Positions 52,911 to 63,554 of a stretch of 64,000 bases of DNA are shown here, piece by piece. The notes under the pieces were generated by a model. The model worked only from the letters and a program-made list of their open reading frames with translations. It did no database searches and was not told where the DNA came from. Position 1 is the first letter of the stretch; every line of letters begins with the position of its first letter. Source of the DNA: Hortaea werneckii (taxonomy: Eukaryota; Ascomycota; Dothideomycetes; Mycosphaerellales; Teratosphaeriaceae); NCBI GenBank assembly GCA_037044905.1, contig JBAOKB010000144.1:1488001-1552000 (forward strand), given 5' to 3'. A program made the translations under genes and the position numbers.

Positions 52911-53456
52911 ATGGCGGACAAATCCGACAAAGGCAGCAAGGAGTTCACGGCCCGTGAGCTCGAGATCATGGCCAAGGCCTGGAAGTGCATGATCGAAGAG
53001 CCAAAGGTACTACTTCCTAATCTCCCTCCTGCCCCCTCCCAATTCCTTCCCTTCCCGCATCCAACATGTCTGACTCCCCCCTCACAGCTCGACTACGACA
53101 TGCTCGCCGCCGAGTGCGGCATGACCAACCCGCGCTCTGCCGGCAACGCCTGGCGCGCCATCAGGGCCAAGCTGGCGGCGCATGCTGGGATGAGCAAGGA
53201 CGGCAATGGCGAGAGCAATGGCGCGGAGGCCGGTGGGAATGGTTCCGCGAAGCCGACGCCCTCGAAGAAGCGCGCGAAGGCTAAGACGGAGAAGGACGAC
53301 GATGAGAGTCCGAGTAAGAAGGCTCGTGGCGCTGCGGCGGGTAAGGGGAAGAAGGGCAAGAAGGGTGGTGCTGAGGCTGCTGTTGATGGGGAGGTGGACG
53401 GCGAGGAGGGCGGGAAGGTGAAGACGGAGGCTGTTGATGAGGCTGGGCTTACTTAG
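52911..53456 (+). CDS. Small SANT/Myb-like nuclear protein, two exons (paralogue of 34195)
   Basis: Exon 1 is 52911-53006 and exon 2 is 53088-53456, giving 154 residues. The 81-bp intron (GTACTA to TCACAG) contains no stop and is a multiple of three, so the unspliced frame also reads through. I place the intron because the paralogue at 34195 is interrupted at exactly this point, just before [IL]DY. Residues 11-66 carry EFTARELEIMAKAWKCM, LDYDMLAAECGM and SAGNAWRAIRAKL, a Myb/SANT-like helical domain. The tail is Lys-rich with acidic patches (KKRAKAKTEKDDDE). Nuclear and DNA-binding by inference. Confidence 0.75.
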   Translation: MADKSDKGSKEFTARELEIMAKAWKCMIEEPKVLLPNLPPAPSQFLPFPHPTCLTPPSQLDYDMLAAECGMTNPRSAGNAWRAIRAKLAAHAGMSKDGNGESNGAEAGGNGSAKPTPSKKRAKAKTEKDDDESPSKKARGAAAGKGKKGKKGGAEAAVDGEVDGEEGGKVKTEAVDEAGLT

Positions 53457-55305
53457 GTGCGTGCAGCGACAGATGCAACGGGGCTGATGCGGCGGTTTCG
53501 GTCGGGGATTTCTTTCGCCCACTTCATCGATCACCCTGGTGATGCTGCGGGTTGCATGGACTCGGATAACCCCGGCGGCGAACATGCAAAGGCTGCGACG
53601 TTCTTCTCTCCGTTCCAGCAAGGCGCTTAGGTAGGGCCGGGAATGATATCACTTGCTTCTATACTATCCTTGTTTACTATGTCATGTATGTATGGGAAAT
53701 TTCAGGTGTTTCGGTACTCTCCTGGCATGTCGAGATGCGCCATGTGTTGCCCGTGTACCTGGCAGCATTTGTTAGGAGGCTGAGTTGAATTGGGAAACGG
53801 CCGCCAGAATAAGGTGCTTTTATTTCTGCGTGTGTCCGTCTCCGTGCAACTGCGTCTGCGGATCAAGGTTGTTTTAGTTCCTGCCTGGCTCTCGTAACAT
53901 GTTGATCTGTCTGAGAAACGGTCAAACGAAAACGGCCCGGACACCCTGCTCACTCAGCTGGAATTCTGATGTGTCCTGCCAGAATATGCTCCTTCTCACC
54001 GTCTCGTGCCACGCACAGCATTGAGGGCGCATAGCACTGCAGGCCAGATGACCGTGCCTATGGCAGTTGGGTCGCTCAAATCTCAAACAAGGCAAGATTG
54101 CCATGTTCCAGCACATTGGCAGACTGGAAAGCCGAATGATACCGTCTTGCCAGAGAAAGCCCAAAGACCACGACAAATTTTCCATACAGTGAAAGCTCTT
54201 TCTCACCCGTAGATGCGATTACGGTGGAAAGATAGTCCTCTATAGAGGACCCCAAGAATGTGACGTCCTAACCCTGTACAACCCTAATCTCCACAAATCT
54301 GTCCATCTCCTTGGCAGACGTATTCTACTGTACGAACAAAGACCGTTACAACAGACGAGCGCTGGCCCCTAAATTCACGGCTATGAGCGAACAACACTCC
54401 GTTGACACTGGTCGCGACTCTGATGGCAACACGGGAGAATACGTCACTGGTGGCGTTTCTGCCCCGGCCTGCCTTATGGGCCCAAACGAGGATTCAAAAG
54501 ATCGGCACACTGGAGACACAAGGAGAGACCCGAGAGTGCACGTTCGACCTTCTGCTTTGTTGTGTGCCCTTACAGATGAGGATTCCTGCTCCCGCCTGTA
54601 CAACTTCCAGAGGGTGTAGTGAAGCCTTTGCCCTGTTCCAAGCCAACAAAGTTACTGGCCCCGTTGGCGACGGCCCAGATACCCGAGAACCTTAAGGTGC
54701 ATTAGCGTGATACTAGCCGGTGTTTCCCAGCCCTCCAAGGTTCTACTCCAACCTCAGTACACACGAACATTACACTCTGTTTATACTGGCATCGTAGATG
54801 CTGTACACACGATCGAGAGCACGCGCATGGCCATCGGCTTAGATACGTCAAGAGTTTGCGTGTAAGGCAAAGGTTGTCAAGAGCGGGCGCAAAGGCAGGA
54901 ATGCGATGGTGGTGCATGAGGAACCTTGCTGAATGCGCTTTGCCGGGGATCCGTCACACATGCAAGACATGGTAGGCAAACGAGCATGCTTGAGTACTAC
55001 ATAACTAGGTAGCATGTACTATGTACCAGTTGGTACTGTAGGACAGCAGTGCATGCATCTTTGAAAAATTTCCGGTTGATTGGTGGACTCAGGCACGTGC
55101 TCCTGCCTTTTCCAACCACCCCTTCGCTCTTTCCCTCTTGACCCAGCCACCCGACTTTTCACTCCCACCCACCACTTTCAGTCACATACGCAACATCCAC
55201 CATCAACATCATCCTTCATTACTCACCCCTACACTACTTAGCCGTTGCAAACATCCCCGACCGTTTCATCGTTCATCCCCACTACATCAATAACACAGCA
55301 ATAAC
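53457..55305. other. Long intergenic stretch, no supported gene
   Basis: About 1.85 kb with only short frames. A perfect 16-bp palindrome lies at 54235-54250, and a cluster of short GTACTATGTACC-like repeats near 55008-55030. The last 200 bases are CT/AC-rich, as in a fungal promoter/leader for the gene at 55306. Confidence 0.45.
54235..54250. repeat. Perfect 16-bp palindrome GTCCTCTATAGAGGAC
   Basis: An uninterrupted palindrome in a gene-poor region, about 1.1 kb upstream of the GPI-type protein. No function is assigned. Confidence 0.8.
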
Positions 55306-56316
55306 ATGCGTTCGACTCTTCTCTTCGGCGTTGCCGCTTTCTTCCTTGCTGGTCAGGCTGAAGTGACTGGTGGCAAGTCGAGCCCCTTTTGGTCGACAAT
55401 CTCAATGCCAATGCTAACTCAATGGACAGAGATACTGGCGCGACAAGATCCTCAAAATGCATCAGCGATAGTAACGTCAGGAGCAGTGACCACTACCCAG
55501 ACCGAAATGTCTACGGTTACTTTCTGCCCGGCTGGAAGTGAGTGCTCTTCAGCTGCTGCCCTGTCAAGTCCAACCAGCACTGTCGAAAGCACCGGCTCCC
55601 TCAATGCCCTCACTGTCCTCTCCTGCGCGCTATCGCCCTGCCCTGCATCTTCATCACAGACCACCAATGCACTTAGTGTTTTGTCATCTGCCCAAGCCAC
55701 ATACTCTCCAGTCACTTCTCCTAAGTCCTATTCCTTCCCTCCCGCCCTCTATTCCAGCTATGGCTTGGTCATTACCAGTGCAGTTGACTCACAGTCCCTT
55801 TCATCCACAGGCACCAGCGAGGTCGCTTCGACCGCCGTCGGCCCGGTGACCTCCGGCGAGACTTCTCCTGCGACCTACTCTGGCTCCTCTGCTGTAAGCA
55901 CCGAGACGACCACTGTCCCGAGCTCTGCCGTCCCGGCCACCTCTGCTAGCAGCAGCAGCATGGTGTCCCCGGAGACCACTTCGATGAGCTCATCCGGCAC
56001 CACCGCTGTCCCGGCTCCAGTTCCATCCAGCACCTCTGGTCCCGCTCCGTCTTCTGGCCCGGTTACCTCTTCCGAGGCCGGGGCAGGTAGCACGATGACC
56101 ACCTCTGTATCCGGCTCGAGCATGCCAGCTGCTTACACGAGCACGTCATCAGAGGGCGAGTCGACCGCCAATCCTGCCGAGGCTACGTCAAACAGCGTGT
56201 CTGCAGCTTCCACCACTCCAGCCCCGCCAGCCCCTACCAATGCTGCCGCCGACAATGACATGCCGGCTGCCATGGGTGGTCTAGCTGCCGCCATGGTTGC
56301 TGCTCTTTTTATCTAA
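55306..56316 (+). CDS. Ser/Thr-rich GPI-type cell-surface protein, probably two exons
   Basis: The open frame is 336 residues. A likely 60-bp in-frame intron (55370-55429; GTGGCA donor, GCTAAC branch, GACAG acceptor) gives 316 residues and places ILARQDPQ soon after the signal peptide (MRSTLLFGVAAFFLAGQA). The mature protein is Ser/Thr/Pro-rich, with one Cys-containing segment (TVTFCPAGSECSSAA, VLSCALSPCPAS). It ends in a hydrophobic tail (MGGLAAAMVAALFI) after Asn/Asp-rich AAADNDM, fitting a GPI-attachment signal. It is probably heavily O-mannosylated at the wall or plasma membrane. The function is unknown. The window also encodes PIG-S, which would process such proteins. Confidence 0.75.
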   Translation: MRSTLLFGVAAFFLAGQAEVTGGKSSPFWSTISMPMLTQWTEILARQDPQNASAIVTSGAVTTTQTEMSTVTFCPAGSECSSAAALSSPTSTVESTGSLNALTVLSCALSPCPASSSQTTNALSVLSSAQATYSPVTSPKSYSFPPALYSSYGLVITSAVDSQSLSSTGTSEVASTAVGPVTSGETSPATYSGSSAVSTETTTVPSSAVPATSASSSSMVSPETTSMSSSGTTAVPAPVPSSTSGPAPSSGPVTSSEAGAGSTMTTSVSGSSMPAAYTSTSSEGESTANPAEATSNSVSAASTTPAPPAPTNAAADNDMPAAMGGLAAAMVAALFI

Positions 56317-57069
56317 ACGTCGTGATATCACAACATCCCAGCTTTCTTTCGAACAGCATGTCGTAGGCTGTTGAAGAGGCGTCGAAACTGTTTGGCACCT
56401 TCTATGGCTGGCCGGCGATTGCAACAGGGACGGAAAGCTGAGAGGCGAGGTTCGATAAGGCGTTACAGAGGCGTTTTGAGGTGATGATTGCATACGATAC
56501 CCCCGACTAACAGCATGACATAATTGAGACCACGACGCATCTCGACATTGACGACATGATGCATACGGAGGGAGATGAAGCGGACGGTGAGGATCGGTGG
56601 CCAAATTAACGAAAAGGGCATGCTGTAATCGTAGCTTCTTCCTTCTGAAATAATCATAATTAACGAATTCACATTGCTGTTCGTACTTCTTGTGCTCATG
56701 GCTATATGAATCAAGTTTTGCGGTCCTATTGCTCGCAATTCGAGCAAAGATCGGCATACTTTATGAATTGGGTATCCCTGTTGCTCACAGCGGCTCTGGT
56801 TGACGCTGTCGTGTTTTGCGCTTTCGTGTTTTGCACTTTCGCCAAAGCTGGCGTTGCCACAGTGCTGGCAATGCAATCTCTTTCGTGTGTTGCTCGCTCG
56901 CCATGTGATCCTTTTTGGCCCCTAAGAGAAGGGCCAGTCACTTCTGTTGAAGCGAGCGGCTTCGTGGAAACGAGGAAAATAAAGTGTATGCACACCCATT
57001 CTGCTCGTCCCCGTTCTCCCTCCGACTACGACCGTACTAGGAAGCAAGACAAGATCTTCTTCCTCAAGT
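56317..57069. other. Convergent intergenic region
   Basis: This lies between the 3' ends of the GPI-type protein and the second transporter. Short frames only; nothing supported. Confidence 0.5.
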
Positions 57070-58949
57070 CTACACCGGCTCATTGATATTATGTCCTTCA
57101 GGCAGATTGTTGGCCTTGCTGATTCTCCGGCCATTGGTAGCCTCACGGTCGGCCGCCAGGCTCTTGGCGAATTTACTGCGGTCGCGGATCTGCGGGCCGT
57201 ACCAGTAGAAGACGTAGATGGGCACGACGACGACGCAGGAGATGGCGGCCAACAGCGTGGTCGCGTAGTTGACGGCCGGGTTCGGCGACCCGCCTAGGTT
57301 GTGGTACAGGGGTGCGGCGTACATGGCTGAGATACCGGCGAAGAAGTCTCGAGCCTAAAAAGGGCATTAATTAGTTTTTTTTTTGATCACGTTTCTGAAG
57401 AGGGTTGTCGTGATGGGAGGACATACCCATGCATTACCACCGCATGCAGACGCAGAGTAGACACCGTACGCCGCGACCATGTAGTCGACCGAGGAGAAGT
57501 AGATGGTGTAGTTGGCGATTCCGACTAGGGCAGCGAAGATCATGGGCACGATCCAATGGACCACTGAAGGACCGAGGGTTGTCCAAGCGAACCCGAAGAG
57601 TCCGATGGGCTCCAACGGTGCGGTCCAGAGCAGCCACTTCAGCCGTCGCTCGGGATACATGGAACTGCTGCCCTTGGTCTTGCGGAGATGATCGTCACGC
57701 ATGAACCACGGGTAGTAGGTGAAGTATGCGATGAAGTAGGCGGCGTTGATGGGGATGAAGGCCCAGGCGACGGCGAGTGTGCCGAAGTCCCATTGCTTGT
57801 AGACGATGGCGAAGGATTCGAGGAAGGTGAAGATGAGGGCGTCGGAGAAACCGGATAGGAGGGACAGGCAGAGGACGATGGGTTCGGTGACAAGCATACG
57901 CCCTAGAAAAAGGAATTGGTTAGTTGCCGTTTCTGAAGGGTGTGGACATTTGCAACTGAAATGACTTACATGGACGAATCCAGACGGTGGCCATCTCACT
58001 GATCGAGATACGCGGCTTCTTCAGCTCATTGGGACCGTAGATGTTAGGGTCCTCGCCAGTCTTACGACGTCGCTTGGCTTCCTTGTCAAGCATGATTGTC
58101 GATCGGCTCTCGGGCATGAAGAAGAAGATACACATGGCACCAGCGTTGAAGATCAATTGGATCCAGAAGTTCCAGCGCCATTCGAGGAAGCGTTCGACGG
58201 GACCACCAACAACACCACCGATACTGGTGCCGATACAAGAGGCCAAGACGATGAACGCGAGCGGCCATTGCTGCTCGTCGGGTTGGTACAAGTCGGCAAT
58301 CAACCCTAGAGTGACACTGCCACCGGCAGTGGAAAGACCGGCCTAGGATTGATGTTAGTACATCTGATACAGTGTTGTTCTAAGACGATGCACTTACCAA
58401 AGCACGGCCGGCAAGGATGCTGCTAAAGTTTGTAGCAAGCGCCTGGGGTAAAGTCCAGATACAGATCAAAGCCTCCGATAGCATGAGGATAGGCCAACGG
58501 CCAAACTCCTCACTCCATGGCGCCCACAGTTCACATCCGAAGGAGTAGAAGACCAGGTAGATCATCTGTCCCGTACGGGCACCCTGCTTGTCCAGGGCGA
58601 ATTGCTCCGTCAACTGCGTAACGACGTTCGGGTAGACGGACGTGTTGTAGTTCATAGCAATCTGGATGACGGCGACGGAAGCGAGGTACATGCATTTCTT
58701 CCAGGTCGGCCAGGAGTAGGCGAGGCAGTCGTAGGCGTCTTCTTCTGTCAATTCACGCTTGCCGTCCTCACGGACGTTGGATTTCTCCTGCTGGTCCGAG
58801 AGGCGGTTAGGCGGCGACACTGATCTAGGCGTTTCGGCCTCTTCCTTCTCGGATTGGCTGTCCTCCGGCTTCTCCATGCCATCGTCGTAGGCAGCCGACA
58901 CCGTGTTAGGGTACTCAGGCTGGGTCTGATCCTCTCGAGGCGCGGCCAT
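57070..58949 (-). CDS. Major facilitator (drug/polyamine:H+ antiporter type), four exons
   Basis: Exons are 58949-58398, 58342-57970, 57902-57427 and 57354-57070, giving 561 residues with every junction in frame. A long polar N-terminus (about 90 residues, with GKRELTEEDAYDCLAYSWPT) precedes twelve predicted membrane segments. Diagnostic stretches are NYNTSVYPNVVTQLTEQFAL after the first helix and YLVFYSFGCELWAPWSEEFG, a variant of the loop 2-3 signature. Then come FSSILAGRALAGLSTAGGSV across the first junction and GSVTLGLIADLY. It closest resembles fungal DHA1-type transporters (polyamine or drug export) in the plasma membrane. The substrate cannot be deduced. The central acidic/basic loop (TGEDPNIYGPNELKKPRIS) is typical. 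Confidence 0.85.
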
Positions 58950-60603
58950 CACCGTTGATTGTCACAGAGAGTGGATCGTAGGCTGGGGAGAAGAAGAGGA
59001 AAGGGAAACAGGACCTGGGGTTTGGGGAAGGGGGTTAAGAAGAACGCTGTGATCAGCGAACGGATGATGGAGAAGAACCCACTCTTACTTCGACGTCTAC
59101 GTCTGGAGCTCGCCTTCTACACGACGTACTCGTTCACGATGCTCGACATCACCGATCCCAAATGATATGCAACGCGTGATGTGAGGTGGTCCCACCACGA
59201 ATGACGTTGGGTGAGAACGCGCAGGCCACAGGCCGAGAGGAACGGAGACATGGGTTTTGGGTGAGCACGCCAGAGAAGCGGAGAGGTGCGTGTTGCCCGC
59301 GATGATCTTCACGCCGTCGGTAAGGCCGCAGATGTCCCGTCAGGACAAGAAATGGGCGAAGGCGACACTGTCCTCGCTTCCATCGCCCCGTCGCGGAAGC
59401 AGCCACTCGGGATTGTTAAGCTTAAAAGCAGCCTTGAATCCAGGTCTATGTCATGCGAAGCATACCAATAAGATGCCCTTTCGCGCCTGGCTCGCCTGAG
59501 AGGGATCATCGTCATTCGAGCGTGACAGAGAAGCATAACATCATTCGTGTGGATATACCAGTTGCCGAATCGATCATCGAACGTCGCGAGTAGGAGCGAG
59601 ATGGTTCCGACCCACTGCTCAAATGGAGCGAGACGTCAGTTGGTGTGGTTGAGCGTCAAGCGTGGTGCGGAGGCGGGCATAACGTATGCACAGGCCACCA
59701 TATCAAAATCAAACTCTGTCCAGATCGACAAAGTTATAGGCGATCCGAGAAAAAAAGTCGAGTCAAGCTGCTGACTTCCGCTCGGCCTCTGAGCTTTTCA
59801 TCCGGACCGTACCTTCGTCACGGTGGCAAGCGGCGGTTGGGAGGCTACCGAGTAACTTACGAGTGATGAGGCTTTTATTTAGCAGGTACAAGCGACAGCC
59901 CTGCCCAGACGGTCTTATGGATGATGATGATGGTGAAGCGATAATAGACCGGGTGAATACGTCGCCATGCAGGATGCGTAGTCGATTTCGATCAAATTGC
60001 TGAAGCAGGCGCCTAGAAATCCGCGCCTTTGGATGTGAATAGTGGGCTTTCTGAACCGTGAGCTGCTTGGCAGCATCCTGAGCGATTACGGCCATATCAT
60101 TCGCCAAAGTTGTGTGTGCAGGCTTGCAGCCGGGTAATACGGTGAGAGCGCCGAGCCCGCGCCTGGATTTGGGGACGTCGGAAACGGGTTCTATGTCTCA
60201 GGCACGACGTGAACTGTTGTAGTCTTCTAGAGTGTCATTGAACTGCACCACGGGCCATCATCGCTGCTTTTTCCAAACAAACTGAGCAGGTCGCACACAA
60301 TCACAGCTTTGAATCTACACCAGATATGTAGGCAAGTCGCATCCATTTTCTATTCTTTTTGGGAAAAAGAAAGAAATAACTTGGTCGTCGAAAGTGTACC
60401 AGGCGAAGTGGCTCTACGAGCACAAATGTTGGTGGGGAGGTACTTTGGTACGCTCTCAAGAATTCTCAACTCTCGCGTAGCTCACTCTTTTCGGGTTTCA
60501 ATTGATTCTCCATCTCTTTTTCTCCCACAAGGCACAGAGCGGCGGCAAAAGAACGGCAACCAGCCGATTTAGCGACCAGGAGGCAGCATGTGAACGACAC
60601 TTC
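58950..60603. other. Long intergenic stretch, no supported gene
   Basis: About 1.65 kb upstream of the transporter and downstream of the acidic-protein frame. Several short frames overlap on both strands without family resemblance. No repeat or RNA gene was recognised. Confidence 0.45.
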
Positions 60604-61095
60604 TTACTGCTGAGCCATAGGCTCATTGTCCGCCGCATCGGCGGTCTCGACAATGTCCTCTGAGGCCTGCCTCTTCCTCTTCCTCTTCCGCTCTTTTCCC
60701 TCCCTCTGCTCTTCCTCCTCCCCATCCTGCTCCTTCCTCTCTTCTTCCTCGTCCCCCTCTTCTTTCCCCTCACCCTCTTCTTCCTCCTCATCCTCCTCTT
60801 CTTCCTCCTCCTCCGCCGTGTTTGGCACGAGACCGGCGGCCTCGCACTCGGCGTTTATATCTAGCTGAGTCCGACTCATCGCTCGACTCATCGCTCGAGG
60901 CGAGAGGGTAGCCGGCTTCGGCGAGAGACGACGACAAGGTGGCACCTCATCGTGCTCCACGAACACGCCGGCATGGAAGGGCGGAGGGGACTCAGGAGGT
61001 GGTGCGGGAGCTATTGGCACAAGTGGCCAATCTTGGAAGCCGTGTTCACGGCTATAATAGCCCTCGTTCCATGCGAACACATACCTGGCATTCAA
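60604..61095 (-). CDS. Acidic C-terminal-domain protein, unknown function
   Basis: The frame encodes 163 residues. The N-terminal half is fairly ordered: MNARYVFAWNEGYYSREHGF, QDWPLVPIAPAPPPESPPP. The C-terminal half is a long Glu run (about residues 95-130) and then basic KERKRKRKR near residue 145, resembling an acidic patch followed by a nuclear localisation signal. I do not recognise the family. It could be the last exon of a larger gene, since the Met is not followed by a typical N-terminus, but no convincing upstream exon was seen. Expression evidence is needed to trust it. Confidence 0.35.
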   Translation of the reverse strand: MNARYVFAWNEGYYSREHGFQDWPLVPIAPAPPPESPPPFHAGVFVEHDEVPPCRRLSPKPATLSPRAMSRAMSRTQLDINAECEAAGLVPNTAEEEEEEEDEEEEEGEGKEEGDEEEERKEQDGEEEEQREGKERKRKRKRQASEDIVETADAADNEPMAQQ

Positions 61096-61153
61096 TCAGT
61101 GCCTATTCTTACCAAAGCTATACAGGCTTGCAGCATCGGATACCTACATTGTT

Positions 61154-61184
<31 letters not shown>

Positions 61185-61835
61185 TCGTTGTTGACAAGCG
61201 AGAAATTCGGGTCGAGTTATAGAATTTTCCTGAGACCTGAAGTCCTATCGCCACGTGCGGATACCGGCTGTCTTTACCTAGCGACCGACTTTTGTCCAAA
61301 ACGAGACTGGACATAACAGCCGAACGGAAATAATGCACGAGGAATACTCGGTGCATTCACGTGCAGAAGGCAAGACACTGTAATTGAATCAGGCAAGAAG
61401 AGAAAGAAAAGGACGAAAGGGGGGGACGGGGGTCAGCGTCTGGATGCTCTACCTCCCGCATGCTTCGAGGGAATTGTAAGAGGCATGTGCAGTATAGAGT
61501 AGAGCAGTGAGCAAGTTCGACTATCCGCCCTCTCGCATTCGTCGGAAGTCTTCAGGGGCATGCGGGATACGGGACAAAGAAGGGAGCATACGCAAAAGCC
61601 AACAGGCATTGTGGTCTAGGAAAGTGTCAAGAATTGGCGAGCTGCGAAGAAGGTAAGATCGGAAGGGCTAATAGTGATCGATACATAGTACTATAGATCG
61701 AGCACTCAGCAAAGTAGATTCCGCGCGGCACGTAAGAGACCGTAGTGACATTGTTCCAACAAAGAGATAGACTGCTTATGAACACTGTAAACTGCACATA
61801 CCGGAAGAATAGCTCCCCAAAACCAATATTAATAC
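61096..61835. other. Intergenic with short CTG-type tract
   Basis: No gene. A short run of TTG and CTG units lies at about 61161-61184. The rest is the 3' flank of the sphingosine-phosphate lyase gene. Confidence 0.5.
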
Positions 61836-63554
61836 CTATGCTTTGTACAGCGTGTCCAAGAACCCGGTGGCGAGCTCCCTGACCACTGACTTGTCGGGCA
61901 AGGCGCCAGCCACTCCATACAGTGCAGCAGTGTCACCCTTCTTCTCCACCGCCTTACCCTGGCAGCTCAGCACAACCTCTTCCAAGTCCTTGATCAGGTC
62001 ATCGATGACGGCCACAATCGGAATCGTGACCGCAACGTGAATAGCCGCAGGGTCCTGGAGCGCGTTAAGATGCCACCCACGCGCCGACATCCCATCCGCC
62101 ACATCGTAGATGTCCACCTTCAAGTCATGTTTCTGCGTCTCGACTGCCCGGAAAGCCACGACAGACACCATTGGCTTACCGATGACCTGAATGCTATACT
62201 TCAACTTTTCACTGTCTCTGATAGCATCTTCCATTTTCTGCCTCGCGCCTACAATCTTCAAACAAGTGTCGAGATAGCCATCCTCGCCCATCCTCATCAG
62301 ACTCGCCCAGCACCCTGCGATCAACGCTCCTGGTCTGCTTCCCGCGATTCCAGGACTTGCGTATACGCCTCCGCTCCAGTCAGGACAGACGTAATACTGA
62401 TACCTTCTCATCTCCTTGCTGCGGTAGAGTACAACCGAGTTGCCCTTAGGCGCGAATCCGTACTTGTGTGTATCGACGCTAATGGATGTCACGCCAGGGA
62501 CGCGGAAGTCGAATTCCGGTGCTGGAAAGCCTGCGCGGCTGAGCATGGGAATCACAAAGGATCCTAGACAGCAGTCGACGTGAAGGGGTAGTTTGTGTTT
62601 CGTTGCCAAGCGGGACAGCGCAGGGATGTCATCTACGATTCCGTGTGGGAAATTCGGTGCTGAGCCGACCAAGAGGATAGTGTTCGAGTTGATCAGCCTG
62701 CTCACTGTAGGCGCGTGGACTTTGTAATGTGGTGCAGGACAGGGCACAAGATGGACGTGGATCTTGAAGTATTCTCCAGCTTTCCTGAATGCCGTGTGAG
62801 CCGTCTCGGGCAAGATCATTTCTGGCTCTTTAATTCCTCGTTCGGCATAGCCCTTCTGTCGTGCAGCGAGACAGGCCATGAGGATACTCTCGGTCCCTCC
62901 GCTCGTTGTCACACCAGCTCCGTCATCCGGTGCGCCGAACATGCCCAGTGTCATGGCCACGACTTCTGCCTCCATCTTTCGCACGCCCGGGAAGACATCT
63001 GGGTGGATAGGATTGCTGACACCGAAGCGCTTGAAAGCCTCTGCTTGTAGGTCACTGAGCTCAAGACCGCCGTGGTATACCGCACCACTAACCCTACCAT
63101 CTTCCCAGCGAGTATGCTCCATACTGCCTAGCTTCTCCAGCTCGGCGCGGACCTGTTCGGGAGTCCATCCTGAGGCGGGCAGGGCCTTGTAGTTCACTGT
63201 GCCTGGTCCAGAAGGAACGAGTTTACCTTCGAGATCGGTAATCGCTTTGTCGACATCTGCTCTGACCCGGTCGCGAACGAAAGGTAAGCTGAGGAAGATA
63301 CCATATAGCCGTTTGTAGGTGTCCCTGTAGAGCTTTTGAAGGGAGCCGACAAAGCCGTAGCCGCGGAGGTGGATGAACGTCTTTCGGGTGTACTTCAGTA
63401 GGAAGAGGATGAGAAGTACATTTCGTATGAGGTCGAGAGATTGGGCGAGGAGCTGCTGGCGGGCTGTGGCATGGCGGAGGTTGTACTGTTTGCGGAAGTT
63501 CGGCAGGGAGACGGGTAGGGGGCTTGAGCCCGGCATTTTGTGTGAGTTTTGCAA
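61836..63554 (-). CDS. DPL1: Sphingosine-1-phosphate lyase (Dpl1)
   Basis: The single-exon frame encodes 572 residues; Met7 (63536) is an alternative start. One N-terminal membrane helix (LIRNVLLILFLLKY) anchors the enzyme in the ER. The PLP fold follows: SGAVYHGGLELSDLQAEAF, the phosphate-contact region GVTTSGGTESILMACLAAR, HVDCCLGSF, and the Schiff-base Lys in SVDTHKYGFAPKGNSVVLYR. QYYVCPDWSGGVYASPGIAG completes the signature of sphinganine/sphingosine-1-phosphate lyase. It cleaves phosphorylated long-chain bases to a fatty aldehyde and phosphoethanolamine, the exit step of sphingolipid breakdown. The length fits yeast Dpl1 (589). Confidence 0.95.
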   Translation of the reverse strand: MQNSHKMPGSSPLPVSLPNFRKQYNLRHATARQQLLAQSLDLIRNVLLILFLLKYTRKTFIHLRGYGFVGSLQKLYRDTYKRLYGIFLSLPFVRDRVRADVDKAITDLEGKLVPSGPGTVNYKALPASGWTPEQVRAELEKLGSMEHTRWEDGRVSGAVYHGGLELSDLQAEAFKRFGVSNPIHPDVFPGVRKMEAEVVAMTLGMFGAPDDGAGVTTSGGTESILMACLAARQKGYAERGIKEPEMILPETAHTAFRKAGEYFKIHVHLVPCPAPHYKVHAPTVSRLINSNTILLVGSAPNFPHGIVDDIPALSRLATKHKLPLHVDCCLGSFVIPMLSRAGFPAPEFDFRVPGVTSISVDTHKYGFAPKGNSVVLYRSKEMRRYQYYVCPDWSGGVYASPGIAGSRPGALIAGCWASLMRMGEDGYLDTCLKIVGARQKMEDAIRDSEKLKYSIQVIGKPMVSVVAFRAVETQKHDLKVDIYDVADGMSARGWHLNALQDPAAIHVAVTIPIVAVIDDLIKDLEEVVLSCQGKAVEKKGDTAALYGVAGALPDKSVVRELATGFLDTLYKA

